64,000 nucleotides of DNA from positions 1,612,001 through 1,676,000 of the forward strand of contig JACGCM010001594.1 in the NCBI GenBank assembly GCA_014058105.1, written 5' to 3'. Source of the stretch: Kingdonia uniflora (taxonomy: Eukaryota; Streptophyta; Magnoliopsida; Ranunculales; Circaeasteraceae). Shown here piece by piece: positions 11,222 through 26,200 of this stretch (the first letter of the stretch is position 1; the number at the start of each line of letters is the position of its first letter). The translations under genes were made by a program, and so were the position numbers. A model generated the notes under the pieces. It saw only the letters and a program-made list of their open reading frames with translations, was not told the DNA's origin and made no database searches.

Positions 11222-14200
11222 TTAATAATACCTATGATATGCCTCTGACCATTGGTGGTAAGAATTTCCATATGGTTTTCGCACTTCCTTCCAATATCGT
11301 CTGCTTCCACTCCTCTCAAACGGATAGTTGTAAGCCTCTGAAGGTGTTCCCTGACTACTACTTCCACTACCCTTCTTTTTTGAATTCCGAATCTCTTCTT
11401 CAAGGTCATACCGTGAACGCTGTAAAACAACAAAAACTAGTCGTTTAGAAGAAAAATAAATGAGAGAATCGGATATGGTTAAGAGGAATGAAGTATGCAG
11501 CACAAGATAATCACAAGATGCGAATAATAGTAACAGTTTGAGTTCGCAGACTGATCAAAACTAATACACCACCTTCTCAGGGTCTGAAAGCACAGCATAT
11601 GCCTCCCCAATCATTTTAAAAAGCCTGTCAGCATCCTTGTGTACTTCTTCAGCAATTTCTTTCCACACCCAATCATCTCCATTCTCACTTCTTGCCAGGA
11701 ATTGTCCTGCCTACAATACCAAAAAAAGAAACCCACAGTTAGGAGAATAAAAAATGTGCGCCGACCAATTTAAGGGAAATTTAAATAGCTTTTATATCAC
11801 CTTATCTGGATGATGTCGAAGTGCTGCTTTGCGGTATGCCTTCTTGATGTCTGATGCTGTCCCAGATGGTTCAATTCCTCTGCATCAAGTTCAGATATCA
11901 TTTTAATAACCTTTGAAATAAGGTTGTTCGCTTCTATTGATGTGTAATTTCTATTATGTTATTCTAAGTGTGACGCAGAAATGCTCCTATTCTGTCTCTG
12001 CTTTTGATTTTCACTGCTCATTCTCTAATTTTCATATCCGAGTAGGGATTGTAATGACACCACTTAATATCTATCAATCTAGCATGCTATAACATATAAA
12101 TCATTTAGTTGAGAAGATTTGCATGCGGTAGCTTAAAATAAGCCATAAAAAGGTATTAGCTTAATCGAAGGAGACATGACATTTAATTTTTCTTACACAC
12201 TAGAAGAAAAGAAATGATACTATACAAACTAAAAAACAAGCTATTCTTTCAATATTTTAAAAATCTCTTCAAACGTTAATCCCCCTCTCAGACATCACGA
12301 ATTGCCATTGGGCTCTTGGCCTAAGTGGTGGTTGTCACCCTCCACCAAGAGAGGAGTCGTGGGTTCGAAACCCCATAGGGTTGAAAACTCAGGGTTATGG
12401 ATCCCAAGATAAAACTGGCTTGCCTAGAAAAGATAAAAAAAAGAAAAGAAGACATCACGAATCAACAAAATTTTCCTGATGTTAATAATAAAATAACTGA
12501 AATTGTAACATTACTGTCCTTTTCAATTTTCAGTAGATTGTGTACAGACCTAGCTACAAAAATAAGTAAAACATGTTCCAGACAAGTTGTAAGAACTCAA
12601 AAACTAGCAGCATCGAACAGAAATTGGGGGTGGTAAAATAGCAATCCCTCCACATACAATTTACTTGTTCGCCCCATCAGTTATATCCTAACATGTCTAA
12701 AATCAAGTCCATCTAATTTCACAAATCATTTGTCAATGTGAATTTTGGCAGGTAATCAATGGAAAGCGCAAGTACTTTCTTTCTAGAACTACAAAAGATG
12801 TTGGAGAATGAGATAAACATACGAAGAAAGGTCTGAGGAAACATGATTTAAGAAATAAGGTGGTGAGGAAAATCTAGTAGACCAATACCTTACAACTCTT
12901 TTGATTACCATCAACTACATATAGAGACTAGAGAACACAATAATACCTATATCTTGGATGATCATATAACTGAAAAGCAGTAATAATATTGTGAAGAAAA
13001 AACTTACAAGATAAGATACATATCCAAGGGGACTCCTTTTCTGGATTCTTCTTCCATAGATGAAAGCCGCAAGCGAGCTTGCTTTAAGTCGTTTTTGGTC
13101 TTACTTGATTTACCTAATGTTGGAGATTGATTGGGTTTATCCTCCGTCTGCTTTTCGAGAAGAGATATAAGTTTCTGAAGATCATTAGTTGCTTGCCCAT
13201 AGTCTCTAATCATCTCATGTAAAGTTGCTCTTCGAGAGATTGCCTGCAAAATTTCAAGGACATTTATAATACAGACATCACTAACATAAGGGACATCATT
13301 TTTATATAAGTGTAGAAATGCAGTGTTCAAATTATTGGAAGAATTTATTTATGTATATATGAAATAGAAGGAGAACTGAAAAATGCCAATGAATTGAAAT
13401 GATGAGAATAATTGTTTCAAATAAGAGAACCATACACACAAGGAAAAGATAATATGGGGATTGAATTCGGATGGACCTCTCATAAACAAATTACAAAATT
13501 ATGAGCAATGTGGTACTGGTATCCATACAGTTAGTCAGCTGATTCAAAATGAGGTGTGGTCTGTTTTCCAGATCTCAATGAAGCTCTACATCAACAAAAA
13601 AAAAACGTTGTATCATGTACTTCTAGATGATAAGTGCGAAGACTTATGCACCTGAACTGCGGATCTTAAAGGTTACTATTAAATCAGCCCATAAATTATA
13701 GAGAGATAAATTCCCACGTGTAAGCTGATATAAACTTGGGTGTCAATCTCCTATACAGCCTAAAATTTCAAATCTTGCACAAGTTTACTACATTGTGCCC
13801 TGCCTACTAATGTAGCCCTTCAAGCTGCATCACTATATCTAGGTGCTACTTGTGTGAATAACAAACTGAAACTGCTGCTCACCATGTATGGGACTGCCAC
13901 ATCATCCAACAGATATGGCACTTGGGTTATACTATTATTCAGATTGATGGTGCCTCTGTTCTTAGCTTCAGAGACCAGCTAACTCAAGAGAAATCCTGCA
14001 TCCCACTTATAAAGGATCTTTGGAATACTTTATATTTAATTTCTCTGGCTAACGGAAATGCAAGTCTGTTTGGCAATGCTCAGGTTAACATACAACATAT
14101 TAAAAAAAAAAAAAAAAAGAATTAACCAAGAAAGGAAGTCACTAGTATACCGGGAGCCGGTGGGACCGACCTCTAAGTTTTTTGTATTCCAACTTTCTTC

Positions 14201-17200
14201 AATATATATCTTAAACAATGAAAATGAATCCAATTAATGTAATATAACACATAATCATCATACACTTGAAAGAGAATGATTGATATATCAAAAATCAACA
14301 CCGGAAAGAAAATGAAAATTTTATGTTGAGTAATGGAAAAAATCCTCTTAATTTTAGAACTTTGTTTTGAGGTCACTTCGGCAACGCTTTGGGCTTGTGG
14401 TTATGGTTATTTAGTGGTTGTGGTCACGGTACTTTAGTGGATGTCGGGTGTGGTGCATCGACAAAAGTATTAGTTCGAGGAGAGTTGTTATCAAAACAGA
14501 GGAATGTGGGCAGACGTATCCATTTTTACCTTAGTGAAGTTGATAAAAAAAATCAAATTGATAAAAAAAAGAAAAGAAAAGAAAAAGTCATGAAACTTAA
14601 GGAGAGGAGTACCATAGTTAAGTCTAGTGTGGTCGGTTAGAGAGAGTGAGGAAGATGATATTTGTGGAGTAAGAGAAGTGAGAAAGTGATCTTGTCAAAT
14701 CCCCAAAAGGGTATTATGAATACAAAGTATTACCAATTTCACTCAACATAAAATACGTAAATTGATAGAGAGAAAAAGGGTAATTTGGGACCTGAAAATA
14801 CTTCAGTCAGACAAACAAAACCCAAAACTGCTCCCTGGCGTAAAGAGACCTTCCTCTGATTATCTGAATTGCCTAAAACAACCATGAACCACACAGCAAA
14901 AGATTTGCAGATATTGAAAGTTTTTGGAGCAACTAAAAGGTATAGAATACTCCCCCTACTCCGATTTTGCTACTGGATTTCACCTGCTCCTATTAAAATT
15001 GAAATAGCTTGTGATTGTGCATCATTAGGCAACCTTGCGAAAAAAAAGGAAGAGGAAGACGTGGAGGGTTTCGAGACAAGGACTGCACACTGTCATTGGG
15101 GTTATTGTTATGAATATGGCCCACACAACTGCTTACTTGGGAGAGACAACAGCTATGATCGAGTATAAAGTACTACATTATTTACAATATATATATTTCA
15201 GAAAATAAAATGTAAATCGAACCTTTTGGTAATATCCATCAAGGGCAATCGCTAGGCTACAATCTGCAATGGCGTCACTAATTTGGGATAGAGCTTGGAG
15301 GGCAGCAGCACGATTGCAGAAACAGATTGCAGTAAAAGGACGTGAATCAACATTGCAAGATAAAGCAGAAGTATAATGTTCCACTGCTTCAGAGTGCTTT
15401 CCAGCCAGGAATGCTTCATTTCCTGCAGACTGTAATTGGACCACACAGAATCGTCAAAAGATATACCAGTAAGTCATAAAGTTATAAGTTGTAAAATATT
15501 TACGTAAGCAACGTTAGTTTCCTTTTCTCCACACTTTTTTTGAGAAGTTCAAATATATTAAGAAGTTTAAAGCTATAGAGTCCTTAGTCTTTTCGACATC
15601 TTTGGGCAATTTGTAGCTTGTTCTCATGAGCATTTGACTCCTTTCTTACAGAGATGCCAGGAACACTATGTAGCTTATTCCTACACGTTGTCAAGTGAAG
15701 TAAATTTTACTGTGATATGGTGCTCTGAATATTTGGTACAATATTTGTTGGTAACGGGTCTTGAGGATGACGGGTTTGAATGCTCAAGTGTTTATTTTCA
15801 TTATGGGAGAAGCAAGAACAATAATTTAAGTTTGTAGCCAAACTCTTATAATGAAAGGAGTAATATTAAACGTGGTTAGGGGCATATACATATCCTGACA
15901 CATAAAACAAATCTCAAGAGATAGCTTGACTTCTCCATCTCTTTGCGAGTATTTTTTATTCCTTTAATTTTTACTAAATTATTTTATTTGATTGGTATTT
16001 CTATGTTGGTCTCTAATAAGGAATTGCAGTCCAAAGAACTCAGTCTCTAAACTTCTGGACTTCCGGCCAAGGGGCATTTTTTGCTTGGACTATCTACTTG
16101 AAAAAGTCTTTGACTATTGATAATTTACGTAAACACAAGGTTCTAGTTACGAGTTAATGTGTAAGCGTGATGGGAAATCCATTTACCATCTTTTCCTACA
16201 TTGTTCTATCGCCTGGGAGACAAGGATTTATGTCTTTACCGAAACTGGTTTAACTTGGCCTCATCCTACTAGTACAATAATCATTTTATCGGTATGAAAC
16301 TTGAATAACCTTTTTGGATAGGGTAAGACCATCCAGCAGTTTGTCCTTTTTTGGGATTATCTGCGCAATTTGGCTTGAAATTAATGCAAGGAAATTCTAA
16401 GGAAAAGAACAAACAAAAGATAAAGTTATTATCTCGCTAAAATCTGTGTTTTTTTTATAGAGTAAAGCGGCGATTCTTTGGTGGCTAGGGAAAAATAAGT
16501 ACTAGGAGGTCTATGATGTTCTTCTTACCTTGGAGGGCCTTTTTAATTTCTTTTTCTTTATGTTTGTTTTCTGTGTTGTAGTTTTTTGTCAGCTTTGTCT
16601 TTTGTAATACTTTTCTATATTAACAATTTTATATTCATCATAAAAAATAAATAAATAAAGTAGAGAAAGTTGGGTTTTAGAAATCTATTACAATTAGTAG
16701 AAATTTCTTAAATGGAGGTAATGCTCCTTCATTGTAAAATTATAATTAAGTAACTTTGATTGAGCTGTAAGAAAAATAAAGAATAATTTTTGGATTATTT
16801 GGATAGATTATACCTAAATTTCTGTTTTCGTCTTTGTGTTAATCCTAGCATAAGCCTCTAACAATTAATTTGCATCATAAACGCAGAACAATCTTATTGA
16901 CAACTTTCATGATCAGAAACAAACTTTGCAAGACCGGGTTACAGTTTTTTGGAAGCTAGTTGGAGTTTGCTAGAAACTCGTTTTCTATAAACTAAATTAA
17001 TATTTTGTCCTTCTCTACCCTTTCACAAACTGGTGTAACTATGTTTTTTTTACTGAAAGAGGTAAGACTGGAAAGAGTTACCAAGAGATCAGACCAAAGC
17101 CCCCTAATACACACCAATTTCAGTAAATCATTTGTACCTTACATGTCACTGACTAAAATCTATTCTCACAACTGTTATGTACCAAACATTATTCTTAGTA

Positions 17201-20200
17201 AATTCTATACCAGGGCGTGTCCCTTATGTTCCTAACTACATTGCAAAGATTAAGTAAACTCTGCTCATAAATAGCCAAAGCAAGCCAGTTGTATGCAATT
17301 AGAAAGTTAATAAGCCGATGGAACAAAAGTTAAAAGATTCGAATGAGAATACCTTGAGCCGTAATAGCTCACGCACAGTAACGGCTAATGAACTTGATGA
17401 TTCCAAAATCCTGTTTCCATACCTGGATCACTTTCCTTAGCATTAGAAACCACACCAACTTACGCTTAAAAGCTTTGTTATCGTAATAGCAAATGTTAAG
17501 ATGAAAAACACAAACTTACATATTTGGGCCCACATATACAGCTTGTTCTAGTTTCTCAAGCCATTCAATCGCCTCCTCAAGTCTTCCTAGATAGAAGTAG
17601 GACTTGGACATGAGGCACCACCTCCATAGCCTTGCAGGATAATTCTTTACACTTTCTGAATCATCATATCTATCTGCAGCAGAATTGTTTTCTGCAGATT
17701 CGAGGGACTGCTCACATAGCTGAACCACCTCTTCATACTTCCGCAGCTATAGCACAAAAGTAAAAAAGGATGTTAGCATCCAGATCAGATATTTAAGCAT
17801 ATAATTAACATGTCTGGAAAAGCATCTCCAAGTGTGTTGCAACTTGCAAGGATGTAAGATTCCGTAAAACACTGTCCAATGGTGCGTAAGTTGTAAGAAT
17901 GACTCAACCACTTTTTTAAGGAAAACAGAGAATTCAAGAGGCAGTAATGCTTGAACTTGGAAAACACAAAAAAAGCAGATACCAGTAGGATTTGTGTCCA
18001 CTGAAAGAATCCATTTAGGATGGCCTGAGCATCTTATTTTTGCCATTTTCTTCTGTTTTTCACCATATTACAACTTCAAAAATTGGAGGTGTTCTACAAG
18101 ATTGTTGTATTTCAAGCATGATTTGTAATATAAGTGAGTCCTGGAAAAACATATACCATGAATAGAGCCTCCGCCTTCATTTCAACTAATTTCTCCGAGT
18201 ATGGACTTATTGACATAGCCCTGTAATAATTTGCAATGCCTTTTCCGTGTCATTTGATGTTCTTTGACCCAGAAGTTCAGCACAATGATGGATATGTTCA
18301 GCCGCTTGCTGCCAGTTAAATAAAAGAAAATCAGCTGCTGCATTAAAGGAAAAAATTAACCAAATATCTAGTATTACTACAAACAACTACAACAAACAAT
18401 AAATAAGCACAAATCCACCAACAAGCAGTTTGAGTCTCAAGTACAAAGCTTGAATAACTTGACAAACTGTTATTTTCTACAGGCAATGTAAGAGGTTTCT
18501 CTGAATATATGATGAGAACAGAGAATCATGTTTTCCACTTAACTACGTGACTAAATCAGAAGCAACAAGATCTGAAAATATGTTTCAAGTGTATGGGCCC
18601 ATTGGACACCTAGACAACTGCGAAGTTGATATTGCAAGCATTTGTATAGTGCTAAGGTACGATATAAATCTCATCAAACTCGTCTAGAACCTATTCATGT
18701 CGTAGTTATTTGCCGAGTTTAAACGCATATATCTTCTAATTATATTCAAAGAAACGCTAAAGAGCAACTCTGAGGCAGTGCTTGATTATAAAGAAACAAT
18801 TTGCTCATAGCACATGCGAAGAAAGTTCTGCATGTACACTCAGCAACTATATATTGCACTTAAGAAATCTTGACAACAGCAACTCAATCTTCAGTTGACT
18901 CGAGATATATGAATCCGTACCAAATAATTTGTAAATGGATGGGCAGATGATGCATGTGAGGAAATCTCATCACACATGGCTGGGAGCAAAAAATATATAT
19001 CATGTTTCACTGCAAGCAGGTCTACTTTGCAAATGGATGCAAATTCACCAAATTGGACAGGCACTCTGTTGAAAATTGATGCACTGAAATTTATAGATGA
19101 ACAGTTTGTGAGAAGGTGTAACTAGGCTCTAGTCAATTGCTCATAAAGTAATTTCTTATTCATATATCTTGCTTGCATTGATTCTGAGTGACTAGAAGTG
19201 GAATAGAGAGAGAAGCTGGAAAGTTAAATCAACAACATGAACGCGTTAGAATAATCTAGAGAGAGACTGGAGATTTCTTCTCCACATTCCTCTCTCTCTC
19301 GATTATATCTGGACCCCCAAACCTTCCCACTCTCCAGATCTTCACTTTTCAAAATTACTCTAGATTTTCTCTTTCTTTACACCCGCTCCCGGGATTTTGC
19401 CCCACCATATTTTCTTTCTCAAAATTTCTTCTTTAGCTATTTCATGTGGACACCATACATTTCCTTAAAGAGTATACCGCAGAGTCTCCTTTCATATTTA
19501 CAACACCATATGTTCTAACACCATTGACCACGTATGCAGTAGTAGATATCCAGGAACACAAGTTACTGCTGAGAGTCGAATGTCACCCATTGATGCAAAA
19601 AAATAAGTTGGTATGTACCTACTTCTCCAATTTTCAAGTTAGTAAGTCCTTCCCACCCTACCTCCCTACCTCCCTCCCTACCTCTAGTTATTTGTTTTAG
19701 TGAGTTTATTAGTGTTTTTATCGATCTCAAATGAATGCTTTTATGTTAGCCTTAAATTGCAACTCTAGCTTCCGCAAATTAATTCACATCAGTTACCGAT
19801 TGAGGATATCATGCATACTTCATTATCACGCATTTTTACTCAATATTTTGAAACATAAGTTTGTGGACAGTTAATGACAAGTCAAATATTAAAATAAGAA
19901 AGAATATAATTACTAAAATAAGGGAGAAAGATTCAGAAAAACCAAATAAGGGCTCGAGACGTCCTGTCAACAGGTGGGGGACGTCCCGTGATCTATCAGT
20001 CAATGGCCTGCAAACGGGCAATGGTGTTTCCAGCTGTATGTTAACATTTTTATTAGCTATAATTTGTGAAAGCAAAATTAACTTTAATTTTTTATGGTCT
20101 AAAGAATGCGAGGATGGATGTAGCAGGAAAAAACTATATCATCATAATTCATAGAGAAGAGAACATATAAATCTTTTATCCGCAAAAATGAAAGAAGAAA

Positions 20201-23200
20201 CACAATGACAAGGTAACCAAATACAGTCTGAAGAATGTAAAAGTGGTACCTGAGCCTTCTGTAAACCATTAGAAGCTTCTATTACAATTTTGCGATCCAA
20301 ACATATGTCACTTCCTGATGGCAAACAAGCCGTGAAAGACTTCAATGCCTCTTCAATTTCCCCAAGCGAAAGATGGCAGCTAAAACAGTAAAATAACTGA
20401 TTAGAGAAGATCCAAATATCCTTTACAAGTGCATATTACATTAGGCGAACATGTAGAATGGAGCATCCACACAAATGGAAAAACACACCTCTTACAACTT
20501 TAGTTTGCTTATCTGACACATCCACACAAAGAAAGCGTAAAGGAGAGCTTACGGAGTTGTTAATCTATTCTACTATTATAAAAGTTACGCCTCTGTAGAA
20601 TGGATTCCTAAGCCGCCACGTTAGCAATTCATCCCATGTTTATAAAGTGACACGTGTGCAAAAAATAGCTTCAAATTTTTGACGTCAAACACCCTCTTCT
20701 CTCAACAGTTGCGACTATTACTCCTCTCTTCCGAAGGCAATGCAAATATAAAACAATTTTTCTCACTTCATCTTTCTCTCTCACTATCCAGAAAATGAGT
20801 CTTTTTTTTTTCTCTCTCTCTCTCTGATTGAATCTTTGTTTATCAATTTAGGGTAGATTTTTATGGAGTAGACAATGACGAGTTGGTGTAGAAGTCGAAT
20901 ACTCCATTTGTTCTTCAATGCCACAAGGTTTGTCTTTTCTTCTTCTCCCATCAATTGATGTTAGATGCGTACTCAGAAATTGGGTTCTCGCCATTGTTTG
21001 AAATGGGATTCTCTCTCAATCAATGGTGTTATCACTTATCATTCCAACATCTAAGTAAGGTTTTAAGTATCCTCTTGCTATTCGTAACTAATTCTCTCGC
21101 ATACTATATTTGTAGGATATGTTTATCTCAAATCTCCGTTAATTTTTTCTTAAAACTAATTTTAATTGGATTTCTCCGTGTTTGTTTTGTCACAAACCTA
21201 AAAGGCTAATTGGTATTTTCTAATTTCTTAGCACGCTTGGTTACTGATGTTGCATTTGTGAAACATCAGTAATCTGTAATCAAAGATTGAACAATGTTAG
21301 TCATCTCTCTGTAATCTGTGATAATTGGGTATACTGGGATTCATTGATAACAGGAAGACTTCCGAGGAGAACGGATAATGAGATTGAGAACTACCGGAGT
21401 GAACCAAGTAGTTTTGAGACTAGTGTTCTCTTGAGTTTCCGTCTGAACGAATTAGTGATGTCCCTAGATCATAATCGTTTGTGATTTTAAAGATGCATGG
21501 TTTGGTGTGTAGCCATTTCTGTTACAAAAAGAGATCTCTTCTGGGCATTACTTATTGATATTAGATCATTTGAAACATAAAGAGAAATCCACTACAATAG
21601 TAATTTATATTAAGTAAATGATTGAGTGCTTAATATGATGTAAATTTAATATATGCATTTTTTCTGCAATTCCATCCTATCAAACATTTAGGGAAACAAC
21701 TGTGGTGGATTCCATGGCAACTTATGGAGCAAACTGTTTATATGGTGAATTGATGCTCTAATCTTATAAAGGTTAACTAACATCTATATGAGCATTTGGT
21801 TGTGCCTTAAATGGCGAAGGCTGATATTTCTATGCCACGAAATAACAAGGCATTTTTTGTGTTTCTACGTACAGTTTTTTCTCATACTATTTCGTCTACT
21901 TTGTTTCGTTTTACATTCTTTGTTTTATTTCGCTTTGTCCTAATATATTTGTTCTCCATTGCAGTGATGCAGTGATAGATGGAGCTCCAATATGAGCGAT
22001 GAGAAGGTTTTGTATGAAGGAATCGTATTAAAATCACATATTGTTGCATTGTAGGTTACCCATTGTGTCCTTATTGGCAAACATCCTAATTGAGTGTTTA
22101 GATTACCCTAAAAAGATTTGATGAAGATACTAGGCTACAAAGCAGACACCCGTATAGCAAGGTAAGCTTATTTCACGTTCTTAGAGTTGCCCAAACAATT
22201 AGTTTGCCTTTTCGAATAAGTTTGTATACCATATGTTTCACATGACAATATGAGTTTGTAATAAGTTATTTTTAAACTTATATTCATGAGGTTATAATGA
22301 TCTATAAATCTTTATTCAAACTCTCCTCGACATTGCTTATTAATATTGTATTTTTAGGTTAAATGGAAGAGCACTTGGAAATAGGAATCTTATGGAATGT
22401 TTCAAGGTCCAGTCTCAAGATAAAATACAAATATGTTAAAAGCGCTTGTTGTTTTACATAAAGAGCTGAGTGTTGCCAATAGGAGTTCCAAATTTAGCAG
22501 CTTAGATTATTTGATTGACAAGCTTGACATTGTACTCGGGCAAGATTTCGAGGGGGGGGGGGACTTTTCATTCAGGTCACTCATGTTCTTAACTCGAACT
22601 GTGGTGCAAAATAAAGACAGGTTTATTTAGTTTTCAACCGTCCTTCCATCCATATATATAAGCAATATGCTTTAATACAATAAAATTACTAATATATAAA
22701 ACACTATAAAATACTGTAGGAATTTCATGGATACTTGTCGAGATATATCTCGATAACTCAACATATTTGTGTATGTGGATAGTCATGCACCTTGATATAT
22801 ATTATAACTGCTAAGGCTAGAGAATGCCGTCGCCATCTTTATGACTCTCTGATGAGGTATGACCTTTAACTTCTAGAAAAAAATTCAATTATAAATATAA
22901 TTTGAGGCCATACTTTTTATTGTTATTACTAATTATTGTATGTGATATTGAAGCACGGTATAAGTAAGCATCAGCTTCGCACACATTTAGTAATTCATGT
23001 GATGCCATTGTATTGATAAGTTGTGATATTTTGGCATATATTAATTGCTTTTACAACAAAATAATGTGTTTTGTATAAGAAATGTGAGTACAGTATACTT
23101 TTTTTTTATCCTTCCATTGATTCAAAAAATGTATTGTACATGTTTCGTTTCAGATGTTATGTATAGTGGAGCATGTCAAAGAGTGAAGCTTTTCCAAATG

Positions 23201-26200
23201 TTAAAGAAGTTAAAAGTTTTTTACCCTAAGGACAGAGCATTAGTATTTATATTGTACATTCATATGCTGCTATCATTGCAATTGATGTGTATAATTCTTT
23301 TTTTTAACTTGTTGAACATGTGGCTAAAACATCTAATACCGTTGAATGCAATATGAGGAGGGCATATGCTTGAGCGGCCTAATGTCTTTTTATGTGAAAC
23401 ATTGTCTAGAAATGCATTTGTTGAGGCCCTAAATGTTTTTTTTGAAGACTGGCTCAACAACTATTGGTTCTTTTAATGAATTCCGAAGATTGAATGAACT
23501 ATTAAAGTTAATTGTTTTATAATTGAAAGCGATCTAATCTCTTTCTATGTGAAACATTGTCTAGAAATGCATTTGTTGAGGCCCTAAATGGTTTTTTTGA
23601 AGACTGGCTCAACAACTATTGGTTCTTTTAATGAATTCCGAAGATTGAATGAATTATTAGAGTTAATTGATTTATAATTGCAAGTAGCACCTAATACTGC
23701 TAAATTGTAGGGTGAATCTTTTGATGTAGTTCCATATATAAATAAGGTACAAATCAAACTTACATTCCTTTATACATGGAGAAGTTCATTTCTACCAAAA
23801 ATAAGCTTCATAGTTCACAGTGCACAACCCCTATAAGCTATATAGTCTTCATGCTTGATTAAATTTTGCCTGTGCTAAGCACGAGCTTATAGCTACTAGT
23901 AATAGTGAAAACACAGGTAATAGATTCTCATTCACAGTCTCTTCACATAGAATTCTACCATCATAAAAAGAAATGGCCTAGGAATAGAACACTTGTCTTC
24001 TCTTTCCTAATATGCAATATCTAACTAATAGTAATACGATAAACGAAGGTGGGAATGTGCTAATACAGAAATGTTACACAAAGATGCAAATGAGGGAGTG
24101 AAAACCATCCCCCTACAGAAAATAGGCAAAATAAAGTTGGAAATGGAGCTAGGTCTGAGAGTGTTGGAAACCTTGTGAGGAATAAGAGTGATTTGAGTGG
24201 ACACCATTACACCTACAGAAAATGGCCAAAAAACTAGTTTATTAAGTAATGCTAGTGTGCAGGTTCAACGGGCAATATTGGCAGCATAGCAAACAACTTA
24301 AAAGAAAGACTTTATATCCCAGAAAATAATGTGGTGAGAAGATGGCAACTATACTACCACCAGAAAAGAACTTGTGTACTAATGTTCCTGCTAGCGTGCA
24401 GGTTAATCAGGGCAGCTGTGGAATTAGACAACATGCAGTGAGTATTGATAACCATGGAGTGCTCAAAATGGTAAGAATATTCTAAGTGATCATGTACAGT
24501 GCTACAAAGGATGATACATGGTTCAGGTGTAAGAGATTCTAACCTTTTAACATCTGCTCCTTCAGTTACTAACCATGCAAATGTGGTTCAAGGAGGTGCA
24601 CAAAGACATAGTAGTAATTCTACTGCTCAGAATGTCTCCCTTAACTAGGCTGTAAGGCATGATAATTCCAATAGTGTGAACCAAGGTAGACTGAAGAAGA
24701 GTGAGTCTGCTAAGAAAGAAGCTCTCAAAAGGCCCAGCTTGACCAAAAGAAGGGAGACCCCATTAGTTTCCCAATGATTAATACAGCCTGTTGGAATGTG
24801 AAGGAGCTTAATAACCCCCTAAAACAAAAAGTGTGTAGGATTATTGCAAAATATAAACTGGGCATTATAGGGATTGTTGAAAATAAGGTGTTTGAGCATA
24901 ACAAAGTTTTTTTTTTTTTTCAATATATATGTAGAGAATGGAATTGGAATAGGAACTATGAGTATGTTGCTCTTGGGATGTATCTATTGGGGTCCTAAAG
25001 TTGCACAAGTGGACATAAATGATAATTGTGCTCAAGTTATACATGTTCTTGTCACAGCTATAGATGGTACTAAGTGGTTTAGATGGTGCTAAGTGGCTTG
25101 CTTCCTTTGCCTAAGGATTCAATGAGCATGTCCTAGAAGGAGTCTTTGGAGTAAGATTGAAGCTTATGCCAAAAGTATTGACATTCTGTGGGTTTTGTTC
25201 GGAGATTTCAACTCTATTCTCCACTCCAATGAGAAAGTTAGTAAAGCTGAGGTCACCCCTGCTACTTAGTTGAATTTTTTGTATTGTGTTCGAAACACTA
25301 AGTTGGTGGATTGTAAATACAAAGGGTGTCGCTACACTTGGTCTATGTATCAAGTGGGGAACGTAGTGACCAAAATTGATAGGGTGCTTGTTAACTCCAA
25401 TTGGATTGATAACATGCCAAACAATGAGGTGGAAGTCCTTACACAAGGGATCTCAGATCACTCACCTATGATTCCTACTTAATTTAAAAAGGAGTGTGGC
25501 CAAAACTAGTTTAAGTTCGTATATTGGACTAAGGATCCCACTTTTTTAGACATTGTGGAGAGGACTTATAGGGTTAATATCAAAGGAACCATATGTTTGC
25601 TCTAATGAAGAAGTTCAAAATCCTGAAGGCTGCCATTGTAGATTGGAATAAGGACAGGAGTGATATTGCAAAAAGTGCTGGTTGCAAAGCATAAAATGGA
25701 ACAAACTCAAACTTTATTTCAGGCTGACCCTCTTAATGGTACTTTATCCCTTGTTGAGAGATAGCTAGTCAAGGATTACTCAACTGTTGCTACATTGGAG
25801 GAATATTGCATCATGCAAAAATCTATAGTCTTGTGGCTCAATGCGGGAAATAGTAATACTTCATACTTCAATAAATATGTCAAAGGAAGGGCTTCAAGGA
25901 ACCATATTAGCTATATCTATGATAATCATGGGGTTAAAATTGATGATGCTTCAAAAATTGGGAATGAGACTGATGAGTACTTCAAGAAAATGTTTGGAGC
26001 TGAGCATAATTTTGAGTATGATAGAGATAGTCTTGATATAATACAACGGGCCACTATTTTGGATGGCACGGATTGTAAGATACTAGATAGTGATGTGAAC
26101 GGGATTGAGATAAATCAAGCTCTTAATGCTATGGGTGATGATAAGGCCCATGACCTTAATTGCTACTATTCCCACCTTTTAAAGTCACATGGGCTATCAA

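Noticed and set aside
12303..12449. Possible tRNA gene
   Set aside because: A and B boxes are present, but flanking 13-bp duplications, an A-rich tail and lack of a full cloverleaf make it a SINE.
14382..14640. GT-rich block with an A-rich end, as a retroposon
   Set aside because: No box motifs, no duplication and no recognisable coding remnant.
15730..15840. Second SINE candidate (GGGTTTGAATGC B-box-like word)
   Set aside because: No convincing A box at the right distance, no tail and no target-site duplication.
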